Source of the DNA: Roseiarcus sp963753135 | GTDB taxonomy: Bacteria > Pseudomonadota > Alphaproteobacteria > Rhizobiales > Beijerinckiaceae | Reading direction: 5' to 3' | DNA length: 64,000 bases | NCBI GenBank assembly: GCA_963753135.1 | Contig: CAVWBA010000015.1 | Coordinates: 62,001 to 126,000 of the forward strand | In this document: in pieces, positions 36,547 to 43,982 of the stretch | Layout of the letters: every line of letters begins with the position of its first letter | How positions within the stretch are numbered: position 1 is the stretch's first letter | The notes under the pieces: generated by a model | Databases searched by the model: none | What the model saw: only the letters and a program-made list of their open reading frames with translations | What the model was told of the DNA's origin: nothing | Position numbers and translations under genes: made by a program

Positions 36547-37368
36547 ATGCGAGTAAGGGCTTTGAGGACGGCGGTGGTTTTGATCGCCGCGGCTGCGGCG
36601 ATCGGCGTCGCGTCAGCGCGCGCCGCAGATTGCGGAGAGAGCGCGGACGGCTTCAGTGAATGGCTCGCCTCCTTCAAGCAAGTCGCGGTTCGCAACGGCG
36701 TCTCCCAGCATGTCGTCAATTCGGCCCTGAACGGCGTTACGTTCGATACTTCCGTCGCAGCGCACGATCGCAGCCAGAACTTCGGAACGAATTCCGCCGC
36801 CTTCGCCGCGCGCCACATCACGCCTCCCCGAGTCAAAAGGGGGAAGACGATGATGCTTGCCTACGCCGAACCGCTGGAGAGAATCGAACAGCGTTATGGC
36901 GTGCCCGGGCCTGTCCTCGTGGCGATCTGGGGTCTCGAAACGGACTTCGGCGCGGGTTTGGGCGGCTATTCAACTTTCAGCGCGCTGGCGACTCTCGCCT
37001 ACGATTGCCGCCGGGCGCAAATCTACCGCGCCGAGCTCATCGATGCTCTCATGCTCGTCCAGCGCGGCCTTTTGCGCCCATCCCAGCGGGGCGCATGGGC
37101 GGGCGAGATCGGCCAGACCCAGTTCATGCCGTCGGCCTATCTGAAATACGCGGTCAACGCCGAAGGGGGCGGCGGCGGCGACATCATTTCCAGCCCCGCC
37201 GACGCGCTCGCGTCGACCGCGAATTTCCTTCGCTCGAAGGGCTGGAGCCCGGGCGCGGGTTGGGACGAAGGTCAGCCAAATTTCAACGCTTTGCTGCAAT
37301 GGAACTCGTCCCCCATCTACGCCAACACGGTCGCGCTGTTCGCCGACAGGCTGGCGGCGAAAGAATAG
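36547..37368 (+). CDS. Lytic murein transglycosylase (MltB type)
   Basis: A 273-residue exported enzyme (signal peptide about 26 residues ending ASARAAD) that cleaves glycan strands of peptidoglycan. The SLT_2/MltB domain is clear: catalytic Glu in LVAIWGLETDFGAGLGGYST, AYDCRRAQIYRAELIDAL, GAWAGEIGQTQFMPSAYLKY and SPADALASTANFLRSKGWSP. It lacks a C-terminal peptidoglycan-binding domain. No lipobox, so it is probably soluble in the periplasm. It is divergent from sciP. Confidence 0.9.
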   Translation: MRVRALRTAVVLIAAAAAIGVASARAADCGESADGFSEWLASFKQVAVRNGVSQHVVNSALNGVTFDTSVAAHDRSQNFGTNSAAFAARHITPPRVKRGKTMMLAYAEPLERIEQRYGVPGPVLVAIWGLETDFGAGLGGYSTFSALATLAYDCRRAQIYRAELIDALMLVQRGLLRPSQRGAWAGEIGQTQFMPSAYLKYAVNAEGGGGGDIISSPADALASTANFLRSKGWSPGAGWDEGQPNFNALLQWNSSPIYANTVALFADRLAAKE

Positions 37369-37535
37369 GGCGCGCCGCGCGCTTTCGTCCTATCGTCTTG
37401 GATAAATTCTAATCTGCCGCTTCGACCAGATCTCTTATGGCGGGAACGGCCAAATTGGGCTATGGCCTTGCCAGATCGGGCTTGAGGCCCAAGATAAACC
37501 GTTTGTCCGGGCTTTTTCGCCGGCAATAGGTCGAC

Positions 37536-38690
37536 ATGCTCGCGCCATCGCTCGCGCCGACTTTAGACGGCGCACTGAACAGTTTAGGGCTCGATAAGCC
37601 CCCCGCCGAAACCCGCGTCGTCGTCGCGATGTCGGGCGGTGTGGATTCGTCGGTCACCGCGGCGTTGCTCACCGCCGAAGGCTATGACGTGGTCGGCGTC
37701 ACGATGCAGCTTTACGACCACGGCGAAGCGACGCACCGCAAGGGCGCGTGCTGCGCTGGACAGGATATTCACGACGCGCGCGATATCGCGGCGCGGCTCG
37801 GCGTTCCCCATTATGTGCTCGATTACGAGGAGCGCTTCCGCGAAAAGGTGATCGAGCCGTTCGCCCGATCCTATGTTGCGGGCGAAACTCCCGTTCCGTG
37901 CATCGCCTGCAACCAGTATCTGAAATTCGCCGATCTATTCGACGCAGCCAATGATCTCGGCGCCGATCTGTTGGCAACCGGTCACTATGTGGTTAGCCGC
38001 GACGATGGGCGCAGCGGACGAGCTTTGTACCGCGCCGCCGATCCCGATCGTGATCAAAGCTATTTCCTGTTCGCCACCACGCGCGCGCAACTCGCGCGCC
38101 TGCGGTTTCCCCTGGGTGGCATGCCGAAGGCGCGGGTGCGCGAACTGGCGCGCGAGTTCGGCTTGACCAACGCCGAGAAGGCCGACAGCCAGGACATCTG
38201 CTTCGTGCCGTCGGGACATTATACCCAAATGATCGAGCGCTTGATCCCCGGCGCTTCCGTTCCTGGCGAGATCGTTCACGTGGACGGTCGCGTTCTCGGT
38301 CGGCACGCCGGCGTGGTTCACTTCACCATTGGCCAGCGGCGCGGCATCGGGGTCGCGGCGGCCGAGCCGCTCTATGTGGTCGGACTCGATGCGGCCAATG
38401 CGCGCGTCATCGTCGGCCCGCGCGCCTCCCTCGCGGTGGCGCGGCTTAAGTTGCGCGACGTCAATTGGATCGGTCCGGGCGCAATCACCGCCTTGCCGCC
38501 GCACGGATTGCCGATTGCCGCGCGGGTCCGCTCAACTCGTCCGCCGGCTCCCGCCCTGCTCATGCCCTCGGGCGAGATTGAGTTCGTCGAGCCCGAGAGC
38601 GGCGTATCGCCCGGTCAGGCCTGCGTCTTTTATGATTCCGTCGACCCGCACGCGCGGGTGCTTGGCGGCGGGTTCATCGTCCCCGCCTGA
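37536..38690 (+). CDS. mnmA: tRNA-specific 2-thiouridylase MnmA
   Basis: Adds the 2-thio group to U34 of tRNA-Lys, -Glu and -Gln. The 384-residue product has the PP-loop VVVAMSGGVDSSVTAALL, the first catalytic Cys in PVPCIACNQYLKF, DQSYFLF, the second Cys in ADSQDICFVPSG, and the C-terminal barrel (GQACVFYDS). Together with mnmE and mnmG in this window it completes U34 modification. ATG 37536 adds about 25 residues before the PP-loop, normal in this class. Confidence 0.95.
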   Translation: MLAPSLAPTLDGALNSLGLDKPPAETRVVVAMSGGVDSSVTAALLTAEGYDVVGVTMQLYDHGEATHRKGACCAGQDIHDARDIAARLGVPHYVLDYEERFREKVIEPFARSYVAGETPVPCIACNQYLKFADLFDAANDLGADLLATGHYVVSRDDGRSGRALYRAADPDRDQSYFLFATTRAQLARLRFPLGGMPKARVRELAREFGLTNAEKADSQDICFVPSGHYTQMIERLIPGASVPGEIVHVDGRVLGRHAGVVHFTIGQRRGIGVAAAEPLYVVGLDAANARVIVGPRASLAVARLKLRDVNWIGPGAITALPPHGLPIAARVRSTRPPAPALLMPSGEIEFVEPESGVSPGQACVFYDSVDPHARVLGGGFIVPA

Positions 38691-38712
38691 GGATGGAGCC
38701 CGGATAGAGCGC

Positions 38713-38919
38713 ATGGCTGCACTCGATGACGAATCGGTCTTTGGGGCGAAGCCCAAACCCACCCTCGCCCACGAGATAGGCCAGAACATCGACGATCTGT
38801 CGGCGCCCGAGCTTAGGGAGCGCATCGCTCTCTTGCGCTCAGAGATCGACCGGTTGGAGAGGGCGATCGAGGCCCGTCAGGCGACGCGCGCGGCGGCCAA
38901 TTCGGTCTTCAAAATCTGA
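38713..38919 (+). CDS. DUF1192 protein
   Basis: A 68-residue protein with the DUF1192 pattern: IGQNIDDLSAPELRERIALL then RSEIDRLERAIEARQATRAA and a short hydrophobic-ended tail (ANSVFKI). The second half is a coiled coil. Function unknown; the family is confined largely to alphaproteobacteria. It lies 22 bp after mnmA. Confidence 0.88.
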   Translation: MAALDDESVFGAKPKPTLAHEIGQNIDDLSAPELRERIALLRSEIDRLERAIEARQATRAAANSVFKI

Positions 38920-38944
38920 GCCATCGCGGTTTTTCCGAGTCACG

Positions 38945-38959
38945 TTAAGAAGCCCTTAA
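38945..38959 (+). promoter_or_regulatory. CtrA-type binding box
   Basis: TTAA-GAAGCCC-TTAA, exact half-sites and spacing. It lies 26 bp after the DUF1192 stop and 260 bp before rcdA, which is far for an rcdA promoter but right for a transcript starting near 38985. Confidence 0.6.
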
Positions 38960-38982
38960 TCCTTATTGTTTATGAATCGCTG

Positions 38983-39070
38983 AGCCCGACAGCAGTCTGA
39001 ATGGGCGCCTACTCCTCAGTGAACCCTCCCCTCCCCAACCTTAAAGCCGCCGCTTAGGGCGGCTTTTTTT
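38983..39070 (+). ncRNA. Candidate CtrA-controlled small RNA
   Basis: The segment from just after the CtrA box to a strong terminator at 39043-39070 contains no open reading frame, a short possible -10 region (TTATGAAT), and a CU-rich single-stranded tract (CCCTCCCCTCCCC) just before the terminator hairpin. That tract could pair with ribosome binding sites, as the CCUCC-rich loops of known rhizobial small RNAs do. The start point is a guess. Confidence 0.4.
39043..39070 (+). terminator. Rho-independent terminator
   Basis: AAAGCCGCC-GCTTAG-GGCGGCTTT followed by further T. A strong nine-base stem with a clean T run, oriented with the genes on the plus strand. Confidence 0.85.
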
Positions 39071-39219
39071 ATCCGCGTGGAGACCGTGGACTTCCCGGTT
39101 AACCTTGCTCAATGGTAAATGCGCAGAAGGGACCGCGCGGGAGCTATGGTGGCTCGGGCTCCATGAAAGCGGGGCGGCCGTCTCAGCGGCCAGGCCTCAG
39201 TTGGTGGGAGTGAGGGCGT

Positions 39220-39804
39220 ATGGGCTATCAGTACGAAGGACCGAAGCGCAGTTTTACCGCGACCCCGTCGCCTTCGCCTGCGATTCCATTCATTCGCCAT
39301 CTTGCCTCGTCCGCCGCGTTCAAAGATCTCTTTCGAGAAGGAATGACGCTCGTCGAAGAGGCGGCGTCCTACCTCGATGGTCCGGGTCGAGAAGAGTCGC
39401 GCGTTCTTCCTCGCCCAGCCGCTCTCGCCTACTCGACCGAAAGCATGCGCTTGACCACCCGTCTGATGCAGGTCGCCTCCTGGCTTTTGCTCCAACGCGC
39501 GGTCAATGAGGGCGAATTGACTCCGCGCCAGGCCCAGGCCGAACGCGTGCGCGTCAAGCTTTCCCGCGAGGACTATGGCTGCAGGCCCGAGCTCTTTGAA
39601 CAATTGCCGCCAACCCTGCGGAGCCTCAGTTACCGCTCGATGCGGATTCAAGAGCGGGTGATGCATCTTGATAAAGGCCTGGTGGTCTCGCATTCGTCTG
39701 AACCCGTGAAGGCGCGATCCGAGGTCGCCTCGCAAGTCGAGCGGCTTCGCGCCGCGTTTTCACAAATAGCGGCCCAAGAGCCTTTCGCTCAGCCGGGGTC
39801 TTGA
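39220..39804 (+). CDS. rcdA: Regulator of CtrA degradation (DUF1465, RcdA)
   Basis: A 194-residue helical protein of the RcdA/DUF1465 family. In Caulobacter RcdA works with CpdR and PopA to deliver CtrA to the ClpXP protease at the stalked pole. Family segments: FREGMTLVEEAASYLDGPGR, AYSTESMRLTTRLMQVASWL, LLQRAVNEGELTPRQAQAER, and LPPTLRSLSYRSMRIQERVM. It is the second CtrA regulator within 3.5 kb after sciP. Confidence 0.88.
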   Translation: MGYQYEGPKRSFTATPSPSPAIPFIRHLASSAAFKDLFREGMTLVEEAASYLDGPGREESRVLPRPAALAYSTESMRLTTRLMQVASWLLLQRAVNEGELTPRQAQAERVRVKLSREDYGCRPELFEQLPPTLRSLSYRSMRIQERVMHLDKGLVVSHSSEPVKARSEVASQVERLRAAFSQIAAQEPFAQPGS

Positions 39805-39908
39805 TCGGACGCCCTTCGGGCGACGATGCGTCTCCAAAAGCCTTGCATCGACCGCGATTTGGCCGCAATGGTCGGTGACATGTCCGTCTCCGTTCCGCTT
39901 TGCCGCTC

Positions 39909-40577
39909 ATGCCGCTCATTCCTCAAACGTCACCCCGCTGCTCGCTCTATCTCGTCACTCCCCTCCTGTCGGCTCATGGCGCCAGCGCCTTTGGCGAGAT
40001 TTTCGCCGGCGCGATCGAGGCCGCGCCGGTCGCTTGCGCGCTCGTGCGTTTCGCGCCCGGCTCCGAGGCCCACGCGAAAGCGATCGTGGCGCCCCTCCTT
40101 CGTCCGGCCAGGGACGCGAACTGTGCGCTGTTGATTGAGAACGACGCCCGGTTGGCGGTCCGACTTGGCGCAGATGGCGTTCATGTCGCGGGCGCCGGGG
40201 AGGATCTTGTCGAGGCGATCAAGAGCCTGAAACCGGAACGGATCGTCGGCGCTGGATCTTTGCGCACGCGCGACGAGGCGATGACTGCAGGCGAAATGGG
40301 GGCGGACTACGTGATGTTCGGGGAGCCGCATGGAGGCGTACAAACGAGGGGCCTGGCGTCGCTGATGTCGCTCACCGAACGGGTCGTCTGGTGGGCCGAG
40401 ATCTTCGAGACGCCATGCGTCGCCTATGCCGACACGATGGCGGCGGCTGGACCATTGGCCGAGGCCGGCGCCGATTTCGTCGCGCTCGGCGACGCGATAT
40501 GGGGCGGCTCTTCGCCCGCGGCGGCTGTGCGCGAAGCGCAGGCGCTGATCGCCGGCGTGGGAGTCGACGCTCGATGA
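39909..40577 (+). CDS. ThiE-like thiamine phosphate synthase family protein
   Basis: A 222-residue TIM barrel of the thiamine phosphate synthase family (LYLVTPLLS at strand 1; RLAVRLGADGVHVAG; GADFVALGDAIWGG). However the phosphate-binding segment that in true ThiE carries GADY-x-GPxxPTxTK reads ADYVMFGEPHGGVQ here, so the TPTxTK motif is absent. It may be a diverged homologue rather than the biosynthetic enzyme. ATG 39909 is preferred over TTG 39900. Its stop overlaps the start of the Sel1 gene. Confidence 0.75.
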   Translation: MPLIPQTSPRCSLYLVTPLLSAHGASAFGEIFAGAIEAAPVACALVRFAPGSEAHAKAIVAPLLRPARDANCALLIENDARLAVRLGADGVHVAGAGEDLVEAIKSLKPERIVGAGSLRTRDEAMTAGEMGADYVMFGEPHGGVQTRGLASLMSLTERVVWWAEIFETPCVAYADTMAAAGPLAEAGADFVALGDAIWGGSSPAAAVREAQALIAGVGVDAR

Positions 40578-41575
40578 CGCGGATCGCGCTCGCCTTTGCG
40601 TTGGCGCTGATCCCGGCCAGCGCCGCCTTCGCGCAAACGCCGGCCCCTAGCGTCACATCGCCGCTGGCCAGCCCGTCGAACCTCGCTCCGGTAACGGCGC
40701 CGCCGCCTCCGCTTCCCCCGCGAGCGGACGGAGTGCCGGCGGATATGGCCTTCGGCGCCTATCAGCGCGGCAACTTCCTTTACGCCCTGCTGGAGGCTGA
40801 GCGGCGCCTCGACGCCAATCACAAGGACGCGGCGGCGATGACGCTGATTGGCGAAATCTATCGCGATGGCGCGGCGGTCGCCCGCAGCGATCAAGAGGCT
40901 TCGCGCTGGTTCCGCCTGGCCAGCAATCTCGGCGATCCCGAGGCGGCCTACGAACTCGGGGCGATGCTGGTTCAGGGCGAAACCGGCGTGCCGAAAGACC
41001 CGGCGGCCGCCAAGGCGCAGTTCGAGCGGGCCGCGGCCAAGAATCATCCGGGCGCGCTCTACAATCTTGGAGTCATGGCGCTCCAGGGCTTGGACGGCAA
41101 GAAGCCGGATTACAACCAAGCGGCGCAATATTTCCTCCGCGCCGCGAACGCGGGGGACGACGACGCGGCCTATTCATACGGCGTGATGCTGCGCGACGGC
41201 AAAGGAGCGCCGCAAGATATCGGCGAGGCGGTTCACTGGCTCAAGCGCGCCGCCGACGACGGCATCATCGCCGGCCAAGTCGAATATGCGATCATGCTGT
41301 TCAACGGCGAGGGCGTGAAGAAAGACGAGGTCGCGGCGGCTAAGATCCTCCTCACCGCCGCCTCGCGCGGCAACCCGATCGCCCAGAACCGTGTCGCTCA
41401 TCTCTACGTCAGCGGCGAAGCGCTGCCACGCGATTTGGCCAAGGCCGCCGCCTGGAACAGTTTCGCCAAGGCGGCCGGACTTAAAGACGACGGGCTCGAT
41501 GTGGCCACGGCCAATCTGACCCTCGACGAGCGGCGCCGCTTCACCAAGATGGTGCACGAGCTCGCCGGCTTCTAA
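40574..41575 (+). CDS. Exported Sel1-repeat protein
   Basis: A 333-residue protein with a signal peptide (MTRIALAFALALIPASAAFA), a proline-rich spacer (PVTAPPPPLPPRADG) and at least five Sel1-like repeats, e.g. AAYELGAMLVQGETGVPKDP, AAYSYGVMLRDGKGAPQDIG, VEYAIMLFNGEGVKKDEVAA. Sel1 repeats mediate protein-protein contacts; in alphaproteobacteria such proteins act in envelope and polysaccharide processes. It overlaps the ThiE-like gene by four bases (ATGA) and is probably co-translated with it. Confidence 0.85.
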   Translation: MTRIALAFALALIPASAAFAQTPAPSVTSPLASPSNLAPVTAPPPPLPPRADGVPADMAFGAYQRGNFLYALLEAERRLDANHKDAAAMTLIGEIYRDGAAVARSDQEASRWFRLASNLGDPEAAYELGAMLVQGETGVPKDPAAAKAQFERAAAKNHPGALYNLGVMALQGLDGKKPDYNQAAQYFLRAANAGDDDAAYSYGVMLRDGKGAPQDIGEAVHWLKRAADDGIIAGQVEYAIMLFNGEGVKKDEVAAAKILLTAASRGNPIAQNRVAHLYVSGEALPRDLAKAAAWNSFAKAAGLKDDGLDVATANLTLDERRRFTKMVHELAGF

Positions 41576-41783
41576 CGCCGGGCGCGGGGCTCGAGGGGTT
41601 CGCTTCCAACGTCCTTTCGGCCGACGTTTGAACGTCTCTGGGCCAGTGAGCGCTTGGCGGCCGCGCGCCGAATCAGAGGAGAAGATTTTTTAAGAGGCGT
41701 GACGCACGGAACCGCTCAGGACGTTGAAGCTTTCTTCATCATTGGCGAGCGAAATAGCCCGTAGTCTCCCGACCAAGAGGGCT

Positions 41784-42251
41784 ATGATGTCGTCGCGCCT
41801 CTGGCTTGCCGTCGCATTCGTTCTCGCCTCTGGCGTGTCGCCGGCGCGCGCCGAGACCGATGTGATCGCGGTCACTCTCGACCAGGCCAAGATCGACCGG
41901 CTGCCCGAGGGCACGACGACGCTCATCGTCGGAAACCCGATGATCGCGGACGTGACCATGCTCAAGAACAACAATACGATGATTATCACTGGCAAGGGCT
42001 TCGGCGAGACGAACCTGATCGCGATCGACGCCGCCGGATCGCTCATCGAGGAGAGGCAAGTCGAGGTCCTGCCGGCGAAAACGCTGTTGGTGTTGCAGAA
42101 CGGAAGCTCGAGGATGTCCTATTCCTGCAATCCCGCTTGCATGCCGACGGTTCAACTCGGCGACGACGACAAGACCTTTAAGGACGCAGGCGAACAGATG
42201 TCGACCCGCAACGGTTACGCTGCGGTTGCCTCGGGAATAGCGGGGAAATAA
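41784..42251 (+). CDS. Pilus assembly N-terminal-domain protein (CpaC-N like)
   Basis: A 155-residue exported protein (signal peptide SSRLWLAVAFVLASGVSPARA) with the domain found at the N-terminus of CpaC/RcpA secretins: IAVTLDQAKIDRLPEGTTTL, IVGNPMIADVTMLKNNNTMI, ITGKGFGETNLIAID. No secretin domain follows, so it is a stand-alone form often seen in Rhizobiales. The C-terminus has a two-cysteine motif (YSCNPACMPTVQLGDDD). ATG 41784 follows AAGAGG; the upstream frame is not protein-like. Confidence 0.82.
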   Translation: MMSSRLWLAVAFVLASGVSPARAETDVIAVTLDQAKIDRLPEGTTTLIVGNPMIADVTMLKNNNTMIITGKGFGETNLIAIDAAGSLIEERQVEVLPAKTLLVLQNGSSRMSYSCNPACMPTVQLGDDDKTFKDAGEQMSTRNGYAAVASGIAGK

Positions 42252-42318
42252 GATAGCCGGTCAGGCAAGCGACCCTGGCGCTTGACGACGAGCGTCATCG
42301 CGGGTCCGGATGAAGTCG

Positions 42319-42343
42319 GGGGAGAGCGGCGAGATCCGCATCG
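42319..42343 (+). repeat. 25-bp exact match to the 3' part of parB
   Basis: GGGGAGAGCGGCGAGATCCG followed by CATCG occurs here and at 48199-48223 in parB, with weaker similarity for about 15 bp upstream. Both read GESGEIRI. The region 42252-42528 contains no clear gene. Confidence 0.5.
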
Positions 42344-42528
42344 TCCCGATCCCTAGCCCCTTGACCGAACCCTTGCCTATGTGGGCAATCCGGAGGAACG
42401 AAGGGGGCGCCGAACGATCTCCTGGATCACCACGTCGCCAATATAGCCCGTCGACAGACGGACGTCTTCGACGCCCCATAGTCCTCCCAATGAGGATTTT
42501 GTCCCAACGCAGCCTGACCTAGCGCATC

Positions 42529-43854
42529 ATGTTCGCCAACGATCACGACACGATCTTCGCGCCGGCGACCGGATCGGGCCGGGCAGCCATCGCGCTCTTG
42601 CGAATTTCAGGACCTGGTTGCTCGGGCGCGCTGAAGGCAATCGCGCGTGGCGCCGAATTTCCCGACCGCCGCGCTGTCCTGCGAACCCTGCGCCACCCTC
42701 AATCTCATGAACCGCTCGATCGGGCCCTGATCACCCGCTTCCAGGCGCCCCGCAGCTTCACCGGCGAGGAGATGGCGGAACTCAGCGTCACGGGCGGGCG
42801 GGCGGTCACGTCCGCACTTGTCCGGGCGCTAGCGCTCATTCCCGGACTGCGGCCGGCCGAGCCCGGCGAGTTCGCCTGGCGCGCCTTCATAAACGGAAAG
42901 ATCGATCTCTCCGAGGTGGAAGGGCTCGCCGATCTGGTCGAGGCGGAGACCGAGGCGCAGCGCCGCCAGGCGCAGAACATCGCCGGAGGAGCGCTGAGCC
43001 GCGAGTGCGAGGCGATCCGATCGAAGCTGCTTGAGGCCATGGCGGCGGTCGAGACGCAAATCGATTTCACCGACGTCGAGGACGCGTCGGATTTCACGCT
43101 CGAATCGGTGAGACATGCGGTCCGCGCCGCGCTCGAGCGAATCGACAGGGCGCTCGCGACTGCAGACTCGGCCCAGCGGCTGCGAGAGGGCTTCACAATC
43201 GTGATCGCCGGCGCTCCCAATGTCGGCAAATCGACGCTGATGAACGCCTTGGCTGGCCGGGACGTCGCGATCACCTCGCCGATCGCGGGAACGACCCGCG
43301 ACCTGATCGAGGTGTTTCTCGATCTGCGCGGTTATCCGGTCATTCTCGTCGACACCGCGGGGATCCGCGAGAGCCAGGATCCGATCGAACAGGAAGGAGT
43401 CGCGAGAGCGCGCCGCCGGGCCGAGAGCGCGGACCTCGCCCTGTGGCTCGATGACGGCGGCGCCAGTCCGGCGCCGAGCCTTAAATCCCCGACATTGGCG
43501 GTGCGGACCAAGATCGACCTTGAGGAACCCCACCCGTCGGCCGGGACGGAAAAGCTCGCCATATCGGCGAAAACGGGGGCGGGGATAGACCGGCTGCTTG
43601 ACGTCATTGCGGAATTGGCGGAAGAGCGCATGTCTTCGCGCGAGCCGGCTTTGCTGACGCTTGAAAGGCATCGGCGCGGTTTTCAGGACGCCCGCCAGGC
43701 GCTCATCTCCGCGCTCAAGCCGGAGGCCGTGGAGCCCGAACTGATCGCCGAGGACCTTCGACGCGCGGCCTCCGCGATGGACCGCATTGTCGGAAGGATC
43801 GGGGTTGAGGACGTGCTCGGAGAGATTTTCGCCCGGCTGTGTGTGGGGAAGTAG
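42529..43854 (+). CDS. mnmE: tRNA modification GTPase MnmE
   Basis: With MnmG makes the 5-(carboxymethyl)aminomethyl modification of U34. The 441-residue product shows the tetrahydrofolate-binding N-terminus (TIFAPATGSGRAAIALLRIS, FTGEEMAELSVTGG), the G domain (G1 GAPNVGKSTLMNALAG, G3 DTAG in ILVDTAGIRES, G4-like VRTKIDL) and the conserved C-terminal CVGK (CxGK). Slightly shorter than E. coli MnmE. First gene of the mnmE-mnmG-rsmG-parA-parB block. Confidence 0.95.
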   Translation: MFANDHDTIFAPATGSGRAAIALLRISGPGCSGALKAIARGAEFPDRRAVLRTLRHPQSHEPLDRALITRFQAPRSFTGEEMAELSVTGGRAVTSALVRALALIPGLRPAEPGEFAWRAFINGKIDLSEVEGLADLVEAETEAQRRQAQNIAGGALSRECEAIRSKLLEAMAAVETQIDFTDVEDASDFTLESVRHAVRAALERIDRALATADSAQRLREGFTIVIAGAPNVGKSTLMNALAGRDVAITSPIAGTTRDLIEVFLDLRGYPVILVDTAGIRESQDPIEQEGVARARRRAESADLALWLDDGGASPAPSLKSPTLAVRTKIDLEEPHPSAGTEKLAISAKTGAGIDRLLDVIAELAEERMSSREPALLTLERHRRGFQDARQALISALKPEAVEPELIAEDLRRAASAMDRIVGRIGVEDVLGEIFARLCVGK

Positions 43855-43955
43855 GTGGAGATGTTGGCTCTGTTAGAGTCGCCGCGGACCTATATCATCA
43901 TGGCCGGGCTTGACCCGGCCACGGCGCTGTCAGACCCGCCAGGTCCATCATTGCG

Positions 43956-43971
43956 TGTTTCACGTGAAACA
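43956..43971. other. parS site 1
   Basis: TGTTTCACGTGAAACA, a perfect 16-bp palindrome identical to the bacterial chromosomal parS consensus bound by ParB. It lies 11 bp before the mnmG start and within 3.5 kb of parB. Confidence 0.95.
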
Positions 43972-43982
43972 GGCGACCGCCG

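Larger units (their letters stand above)
38920..39219. other. Intergenic region between the DUF1192 gene and rcdA
   Basis: Contains a full CtrA-type box, a CU-rich tract and a strong terminator, in an order that suggests a small RNA gene (see separate entries). The remaining 150 bp to rcdA hold nothing I recognise. Confidence 0.5.
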
